DNA of 7,621 nucleotides from Armatimonadota bacterium (GTDB lineage: Bacteria > Armatimonadota > UBA10988), in contig JACPDV010000338.1 in assembly GCA_016183835.1 (NCBI GenBank), forward strand, positions 1 to 7,621, given 5' to 3'. This document shows, piece after piece, positions 1 through 5,194 of the stretch. The position numbers and the translations under genes are program-made. A model generated the notes under the pieces. It saw only the letters and a list, made by a program, of their open reading frames with translations, did not search any database and had not been told where the DNA came from. The stretch's first letter is position 1. Each line of letters starts with the position of its first letter.

Positions 1-1467
1 AAGGTCTTCACCAGCGACCAGAAGGACCGGTTTCTGCTGCCCACGGCCGCCAACATCGTGACGGCGCTGCAGGCGGTGCGCGAGCGGGCCACCGGCGACG
101 ACGCGCTGGTCTTCATGTTCTCCGGCCACGGGCTGCAGGATGGCGACGAGCCCTACCTCTTGACGGTGGAGAGCAATCGCGCCCTGCTCGACCGAACGGC
201 ACTGCCGATGGGGCTGGTCAACGAGGCGCTCAAGGGCTTCGACGGGCGGAGCATCCTGATGCTGATCGATGCCTGCCGGAACGATCCACTCGCCGCGCGC
301 GGCACCGCCGACGCGCACATGGACGAGGGTTTCGCCAAGGGCGTCCGGCCGCGGATGGAGGTGATCGTCGGGCGCAAGCTGCCGGCGGTGGTGGTGCTGA
401 TGGCCTGCGACGTAGGACAGCGGGCGTTCGACTGGCAGGAGGAGGGCCACGGAGCGTTCACCAGCTACCTCCTCAGGGCGCTGGCGGGAGAAGCCAGAGC
501 GGAGAACGGCGACATTCTGATGAGCCGGCTCGGCGACTACGTGGTGCGGGAGGTGACCGCCTGGGCACAGCGCGCGCGCAGGCAGCAGACGCCGCGGCTC
601 GACAATCCGGCGGGCGCCGACTTCGTGCTGCTCCACCCCACGCCCAAGCCGAGCCCACCGCCGCCTGCCGCCCCGCCGCCCGTCACTCCGCAGCCCGCGC
701 AGCCGCAGCCGGCGGCCAGCGACCAGGTCCTGGAGCTGCTCCTGCCCGCGCCGCTCCAGCACTGGCGCGACCAGATGCCGAAGCAGCTCCAGTACCGCCT
801 GGCCATCAAGGACGGCATGCTGCAGGTGCAGATCCCGGCCGGCGAGTTCATGATGGGCGACCCGGCGGGCAAAGGCGGCAAGGACGAGCAGCCGCAGAAG
901 CGGGTCTACGTGGGCGCCTTCTGGATGGACGTTCACGAGGTGACCATCGATAAGTACCGACGCTTCTGCCGCGAGACCCGCTACCGCATGCCGCAGCAGC
1001 GAGACGGCAACGGCGAGCTCTGCCCGGTGGGCAACGTGACCTGGGTCGAGGCCGCTGCCTACGCGGAGTACGTCGGCCGCAAACTGCCCACGGAAGCGCA
1101 GTGGGAGAGGGCGGCGCGCGGCGGGCTGGTGGACATGCCCTTCGCCTGGGGCGACAAGTGGGAGAGGGACAAGGCCAACTGCGACAGCCGCGGGGCCGTG
1201 CCGGTGGGCTCCTATCCGCCCAACGGCTACGGGTTGTTCGACATGATCGGCAACGTCTTCGAGTGGTGCCGCGACGCCTACGACGCCGGCTGGTACGCGA
1301 AGATGCCCGATCGCGAGCCGGTCAACGACCGAGCGAGCGGAAACCGGGTGATCCGCGGCGGCTCGGCAAGCAGCAGCGCGGGCGGAGCGCGAGTGACCAC
1401 GCGACTCAACGGGTCGCCCACCTACCACGCCGTCAACGGTGGGTTCCGCTGCGTCTCGGAGCGCTGA
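1..1467 (+). CDS. Caspase-like (C14) protease fused to FGE-like domain, 5' truncated
   Basis: The frame is open from base 1 and ends at TGA 1465-1467, giving 488 visible residues. By alignment with the next gene, the missing start probably held about 60-70 residues, including any export signal. The caspase-like domain spans about 1-630. It has the catalytic His in SGHG (codon 127-129) and the Cys in IDACRND (codon 274-276), the same 49-residue spacing as the paralogue downstream, followed by a typical HGAFTSYLLRALAG strand/helix. A proline/alanine/glutamine-rich linker covers about 634-726. The FGE-sulfatase domain runs about 817-1455, with IPAGEFMMG, LPTEAQWERAARGG, GYGLFDMIGNVFEWC and a final GGFRC. 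The cysteine pair that makes true FGE catalytic, after the RGGS motif, is absent (GGSASSSAGGARVTTR). I infer a cysteine protease coupled to a ligand-binding lectin-like module. Its substrate is unknown. It is probably co-transcribed with the next gene, 69 nt downstream. The GTG at 58 is internal, not the start. Confidence 0.88.
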   Translation, partial: KVFTSDQKDRFLLPTAANIVTALQAVRERATGDDALVFMFSGHGLQDGDEPYLLTVESNRALLDRTALPMGLVNEALKGFDGRSILMLIDACRNDPLAARGTADAHMDEGFAKGVRPRMEVIVGRKLPAVVVLMACDVGQRAFDWQEEGHGAFTSYLLRALAGEARAENGDILMSRLGDYVVREVTAWAQRARRQQTPRLDNPAGADFVLLHPTPKPSPPPPAAPPPVTPQPAQPQPAASDQVLELLLPAPLQHWRDQMPKQLQYRLAIKDGMLQVQIPAGEFMMGDPAGKGGKDEQPQKRVYVGAFWMDVHEVTIDKYRRFCRETRYRMPQQRDGNGELCPVGNVTWVEAAAYAEYVGRKLPTEAQWERAARGGLVDMPFAWGDKWERDKANCDSRGAVPVGSYPPNGYGLFDMIGNVFEWCRDAYDAGWYAKMPDREPVNDRASGNRVIRGGSASSSAGGARVTTRLNGSPTYHAVNGGFRCVSER

Positions 1468-1473
1468 GGCCGC

Positions 1474-1497
1474 GGGCAGTCGGCGGGCCGGCTGCCC
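1474..1497 (+). other. Strong hairpin just after first caspase-FGE gene
   Basis: GGGCAGTCGG and CCGGCTGCCC form a 10-bp stem with one G-U wobble around a CGGG tetraloop. It begins 6 nt after the TGA of the upstream gene. No T-run follows (TGGATTCGC), so it is not a classical intrinsic terminator. It may attenuate transcription or protect mRNA within the operon, or it may resemble the short hairpins found just downstream of DGR variable regions. The pairing is read directly from the sequence; the role is undecided. Confidence 0.55.
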
Positions 1498-1524
1498 TGG
1501 ATTCGCTATCGCAACTTGATGACG

Positions 1525-1531
1525 GGAGGTG
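1525..1531 (+). promoter_or_regulatory. Shine-Dalgarno site deciding the start of the second caspase-FGE gene
   Basis: GGAGGTG ends 5 nt before ATG 1537. In-frame TTG 1516 and ATG 1519 also exist, but the Shine-Dalgarno sequence lies inside the codons they would add. Starting at 1537 also puts the hydrophobic signal sequence at the very N terminus. Both points favour 1537. Confidence 0.8.
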
Positions 1532-1536
1532 AGCCA

Positions 1537-3663
1537 ATGCGTCACGCGCTCTTGCTGCTGTTGGTGGCGTCCTGCGCCTTCGCCGGCGAGACCTGGGTCA
1601 TCGCCGCCGGGATCGACAAGTACGAAGACGCCGAGATCTCCCAGCTCAACTTCGCCGTGGCGGATGTGTCGGCCTTGGCCGATGCGTTCCGGGCCACGGG
1701 CGTGCCGCCGGACCACGTCATCCTGCTCACCAGCGCGGCCAGGGACGTGGCCCAGCAACCCCGCCGGAGCACGATCCTGCGCGTGCTGCAACGCGTCCGC
1801 GAGGGCTGCGGCAGCGAGGACACCGTACTCTTCCTCTTCTCCGGCCATGGCATGGAGAAGGACGGGCAGGCCTACCTCCTGACGATGGAGGCGAACCGCG
1901 AGCTGCTGGCCGACACCTGCCTGCCGATGAGCATGGTCCACAGCATCGCCAGCGGGTTCCGGGCGCGCTCGACCCTGTTCGTGATCGACGCCTGCCGGAA
2001 CGACCCGGACGCCGGGCGAGCGACCGCCGACGCGGCGATGGACGACGCGTTTGCCAAGGGCGTGCGGCCGCGGATGCTGCGGGGCTCGGCGGTCTTGTTC
2101 GCCTGCGGCGTGGGGCAGCGGGCCTGGGAAATGCCGGATGCGGGGCACGGTGCGTTCACTCACTTTCTGTTGCAGGGCCTGGCGGGCGCCTCGCGGGCGG
2201 CGGACGGCTCCGTGACGCTGAACAGCCTGGCCGCGTACGTGGACAGGGAAGTGCCGGCCTGGGCCGAGCGCAACAGGCACCCGGCGCAGACGCCGTTCCT
2301 GGACAACCCTGGCGGCGTCGACATCGTGCTCGTGCCGGCCGGCGCCGAGGCGGTGGCAACCGGCGAGGTGCTGGTGCGCTCGGAGCCGCCCGGCGGGCAG
2401 ATCGTGTTCCGCGGGCGGGTGCTCGGAGTCACCCCGGCCACCGTCAAGCTGCCGCCGGGCGAGCAGACGCTGGTCCTCCGGCGCGAGGGCTGCGGGGACG
2501 TGACCCTCAAGGTCAACGTGCAAGCCAAGGAGATCGCGCAGGCGGAGTTGGCGCGGTTCGTCGAGCTGCCCGGCACGGTGCTGGTCAGCACCGACCCGCC
2601 GGGGGCGAAGGTGTTCGTGGGCGGGAAGGACACCGGCGAGGTGACCCCCTGTGAGTTGAGGTTGCCGCCCGGCACCGTGACGGTGCGGGTGGACAAAGAG
2701 GGTCGCGCAGAGCACGAGGAGCAGGTCACGGTGATCGGGGCCAAGACCCTCCGGCTGCCGGCCTGGAGCCTGCCCGAGCGGCCGTTCCCGCCGCCCGGCT
2801 GGCCGGCGGCGCTGACGCGCTGGAACCTGGACATGCCGCGGAGCCTGCGCTACCGGGTCCGGGCCAAGGACGGCATGCCGCAGGTGCTGATCCCCGCCGG
2901 CGAGTTTCAGATCGGCGCCAGCGCGGAGCAGATCGATGCGGCGTACCAGTTGTCCACCCGGCTGGACCGGCAGTTCAAGCGGGCGTACCTGTCGCCGGCC
3001 GGGCCGCCGAAGCGGATCTACGTGAGCGCGTTCTGGATGGACCTGCACGACGTGACGGTCGGGCAGTACAAGCAGTTCTGCGCGGCGACGCAGCGCGGAC
3101 TGCCGAAGCAGCCCGAGTGGGGTTGGCACGACGACCACCCGGTGGTGTACGAGAGCTTCGACGACGCCACGGCGTACGCTACCTGGGTGGGCGGCCGGCT
3201 GCCTACCGAGGCCGAGCGGGAGAAGGCGGCGCGAGGCGGGAAGGAAGGGCTCGAGTACGTGTGGGGCAGCACCTGGCCGCCGCCGAAGAGCACGGCGAAC
3301 TTCGCCGACCAGAGCGCCAAGCGCGGCCGCTGGGACAACTTCGGCTTCATCGCGGACTACGACGACGGTTTCGAGTCCACCTCCCCGGTGGGCAGCTTCG
3401 CACCCAACGGCTACGGGCTGTTCGACATGGCCGGCAACGTGTGGAACTGGTGCCAGGACTTCTTCGACCCGGCCTGGTACGCGCGCATGCCGGCGCGTGA
3501 CCCCGTCAACACGACGAAGACGGGCGCCCGCGTCGTCCGTGGCGGCGCGTTCGACATCGGCTTGCCGGGCAACCTGTGTGTGTTCTACCGCCACCAGAGC
3601 AGCAAGTCGTACCGCGGCCTCGGGTTCCGCACCGTGGAGCCGGGCGACGCGCCGCCCCCGTAG
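1537..3663 (+). CDS. Exported caspase-like protease with two PEGA domains and FGE-like domain
   Basis: The product is 708 residues. The N terminus MRHALLLLLVASCAFAG is a short export signal. It offers both a signal-peptidase I site (AFA before G17) and a lipobox-like VASC with Cys13, so the protein is probably secreted or lipid-anchored. The C14 caspase-like domain spans about 18-260, with dyad His104 (SGHG) and Cys153 (IDACRND). Two PEGA domains follow at about 276-345 and 346-407, each with a (S/T)xPPG(G/A) turn and LPPG before the last strands; PEGA domains are usually extracytoplasmic. The FGE-like domain covers about 447-701 (IPAGEFQIG, RLPTEAE, NGYGLFDMAGNVWNWC, RVVRGG, LGFR). In place of the catalytic cysteine pair it has Ile674 and Cys681, and two usual aromatic/acidic positions are changed (AERE for AEWE, WNWC for WEWC), so formylglycine synthesis is unlikely. 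It is a tandem paralogue of the gene upstream, with a different linker. A protease or signalling role outside the cytoplasm is inferred; the substrate is unknown. Confidence 0.9.
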   Translation: MRHALLLLLVASCAFAGETWVIAAGIDKYEDAEISQLNFAVADVSALADAFRATGVPPDHVILLTSAARDVAQQPRRSTILRVLQRVREGCGSEDTVLFLFSGHGMEKDGQAYLLTMEANRELLADTCLPMSMVHSIASGFRARSTLFVIDACRNDPDAGRATADAAMDDAFAKGVRPRMLRGSAVLFACGVGQRAWEMPDAGHGAFTHFLLQGLAGASRAADGSVTLNSLAAYVDREVPAWAERNRHPAQTPFLDNPGGVDIVLVPAGAEAVATGEVLVRSEPPGGQIVFRGRVLGVTPATVKLPPGEQTLVLRREGCGDVTLKVNVQAKEIAQAELARFVELPGTVLVSTDPPGAKVFVGGKDTGEVTPCELRLPPGTVTVRVDKEGRAEHEEQVTVIGAKTLRLPAWSLPERPFPPPGWPAALTRWNLDMPRSLRYRVRAKDGMPQVLIPAGEFQIGASAEQIDAAYQLSTRLDRQFKRAYLSPAGPPKRIYVSAFWMDLHDVTVGQYKQFCAATQRGLPKQPEWGWHDDHPVVYESFDDATAYATWVGGRLPTEAEREKAARGGKEGLEYVWGSTWPPPKSTANFADQSAKRGRWDNFGFIADYDDGFESTSPVGSFAPNGYGLFDMAGNVWNWCQDFFDPAWYARMPARDPVNTTKTGARVVRGGAFDIGLPGNLCVFYRHQSSKSYRGLGFRTVEPGDAPPP

Positions 3664-3716
3664 CTGCCCCGCCGCGCGCTGACAGGAGGACGCGAGCCGG
3701 CGTTGAAGGTGCGGCC

Positions 3717-3720
3717 GGAG
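3717..3720 (+). promoter_or_regulatory. Shine-Dalgarno site of the sulfatase gene
   Basis: GGAG lies 7 nt before ATG 3728. The frame is closed by TGA at 3704-3706 and has no other start codon between that stop and 3728, so the sulfatase start is fixed. Confidence 0.65.
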
Positions 3721-3727
3721 CCCCACC

Positions 3728-5188
3728 ATGCCGTCGCGCCGACCCAACCTGCTGATCTTCATGACCGACCAGGAGCAGGCCCACGTCACCTTCCCCGAGC
3801 ATCCCTGCCGCACCCCGCACGCCGACCGGCTGGCCGCCGGAGGGCTCCGATTCCGCCGCTGCTACACCCCCGCCGCCCACTGCTGCCCCGCCCGCGCCTG
3901 CTTCCACACCGGGCTGTACCCCAGCGGCCACGGCATCTTCAACAACGTCACTACCTTCACCGCCATCCACACCGACCTGAACCCCGGCGTGACCTGCTTC
4001 GGCAGCCCGCTCCGCGAAGAGGGCTACCGGCTGCTCCACTCGGGCAAGTGGCACGTCAGCCGCGAGCTGGCGCCGAGCGACTTCGGCTGGGAAGAGCTGA
4101 TCCCCGCCGGCACCCGGGGCTTCATCGACCGTTCGTGGGAGATGTGGCGCCGCAGAGCCGCCGAGCCGGAGCGGCGGGAGCGCGAGCGGGGCGAGCTCTA
4201 CCGCCCGGGGTGGGGCATGTACCGGCACTACGGCACGCTCGATCACGGCCAGGGGCACTACTGCACCCCCCACGACTACCGCGCCGTCAACACCGGCCTG
4301 CAAGGGCTGAGGGAGGCCGCCCGCGGGCGCGACCCGTGGTGCGTCTACCTCGGCACGCTCGGCCCGCACGACCCCTATATCATCCCCGCGCGCTACGCCG
4401 CGATGTACGACCCGGCGCAGGTGAGTCTCCCGTCGAGCTGGCGCGACGACCTGTCGGACCGGCCGGTGGTCTACCAGCGTCAGCGCCGGTTCTGGGACCA
4501 GCTCACCGAGGACGAGGCGCGCGAGGCGGTGGCGCACTACTGGGGCTACTGCACCATGCAGGACGACCTCCTCGGCCTCGCGCTCGACGAGCTGGACGAG
4601 CTGGGCCAGGCCGACGACACGCTGGTGCTCTACCTCTCCGACCACGGCGATTACAACGGCGCGCACGGGCTGTGGATGAAGGGCGTGCCGGCCTTCGACG
4701 AGGCCTACCGCGTGCCGCTCCTCGCCCGCTGGCCGCAGGGGATCCGCAATCCGGGCCGCGAGGTGGACGACTTCGTCACCCTCGCCGACTTCGCGCCCAC
4801 CTTCTACGAGCTGGCCGGCGTCCGGGACGCCCCCGCCTGCCACGGCCGGAGCCTGGCGCCCTTTTTCCGGGACGAGCGGCCGGACGACTGGCCCGACACG
4901 TTCTACACCCAGTTCAACGGCGTCGAGCTGTACTACACCCAGCGGGTGGTGCAGACGCGCGAGTGGAAGTACGTCTTCAACGGCTTCGACTGGGATGAGC
5001 TGTACGACCTGCGCAGCGACCCGCACGAGATGCACAACCTGGCCGCGCAGCCCGCGTATGCGCCGGTGATCGAGGAGCTGTGCGGGCGGCTGTGGCGGTT
5101 CAGTGAGCGGACCGGCGACTTCAATGCCAACGGCTACGGTACGGTCGCGCTGATGCCGTACGGCCCGATGTCCGGCCTGCGCGGCTGA
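3728..5188 (+). CDS. Type I sulfatase / alkaline-phosphatase-superfamily hydrolase, Cys-type
   Basis: The 486-residue product is a formylglycine-dependent sulfatase-family hydrolase acting on sulfate esters, or possibly phosphonate/phosphate esters. The nucleophile motif is Cys52-Cys-Pro-Ala-Arg56, followed by ACFHTGLYPSGHG; Cys52 must be oxidised to formylglycine. Likely metal ligands are Asp14 and Gln15 (LLIFMTDQEQ) and Asp305-His306 (SDHGDYNGAHG). Lys107 and His109 (SGKWHV), His214 (GPHDPY) and Lys318 (WMKG) match usual active-site positions. The C-terminal subdomain ends with the common LYDLRSDPHEMHNLA motif (about 420-433), and the length is normal for the family. An Asp-Gln pair in place of Asp-Asp also occurs in choline sulfatases and phosphonate monoester hydrolases, so the substrate cannot be named. 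No signal peptide is visible: the fold begins at residue 6. That suggests a cytoplasmic enzyme, unlike many polysaccharide sulfatases. It follows the caspase-FGE genes by 64 nt on the same strand and may share their transcript. Confidence 0.93.
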   Translation: MPSRRPNLLIFMTDQEQAHVTFPEHPCRTPHADRLAAGGLRFRRCYTPAAHCCPARACFHTGLYPSGHGIFNNVTTFTAIHTDLNPGVTCFGSPLREEGYRLLHSGKWHVSRELAPSDFGWEELIPAGTRGFIDRSWEMWRRRAAEPERRERERGELYRPGWGMYRHYGTLDHGQGHYCTPHDYRAVNTGLQGLREAARGRDPWCVYLGTLGPHDPYIIPARYAAMYDPAQVSLPSSWRDDLSDRPVVYQRQRRFWDQLTEDEAREAVAHYWGYCTMQDDLLGLALDELDELGQADDTLVLYLSDHGDYNGAHGLWMKGVPAFDEAYRVPLLARWPQGIRNPGREVDDFVTLADFAPTFYELAGVRDAPACHGRSLAPFFRDERPDDWPDTFYTQFNGVELYYTQRVVQTREWKYVFNGFDWDELYDLRSDPHEMHNLAAQPAYAPVIEELCGRLWRFSERTGDFNANGYGTVALMPYGPMSGLRG

Positions 5189-5194
5189 CGCCGG

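Noticed and set aside
58..60. GTG as the start of the first caspase-FGE gene
   Set aside because: The frame is open to base 1, and the residues before it (KVFTSDQ...TAANIV) align with the interior of the paralogue's caspase domain, so the true start is outside the window.
1..3663. A complete diversity-generating retroelement
   Set aside because: No reverse transcriptase, accessory gene or template repeat is present in the window. Only the target-like C terminus and a hairpin are seen, so it is kept as a hypothesis, not annotated.
3703..4998. Plus-strand frame from TTG 3703 overlapping the sulfatase
   Set aside because: It is an Arg/Pro/Ala-rich translation of the sulfatase in another frame. 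Despite an AGGAGG upstream, it shows no domain.
3506..5035. Long minus-strand open frame (509 codons) opposite the sulfatase gene
   Set aside because: Its composition is dominated by Val, Ala, Gly, Arg and His with no recognisable motif. The opposite strand encodes a sulfatase with all expected motifs. This is a typical antisense shadow in high-GC DNA.
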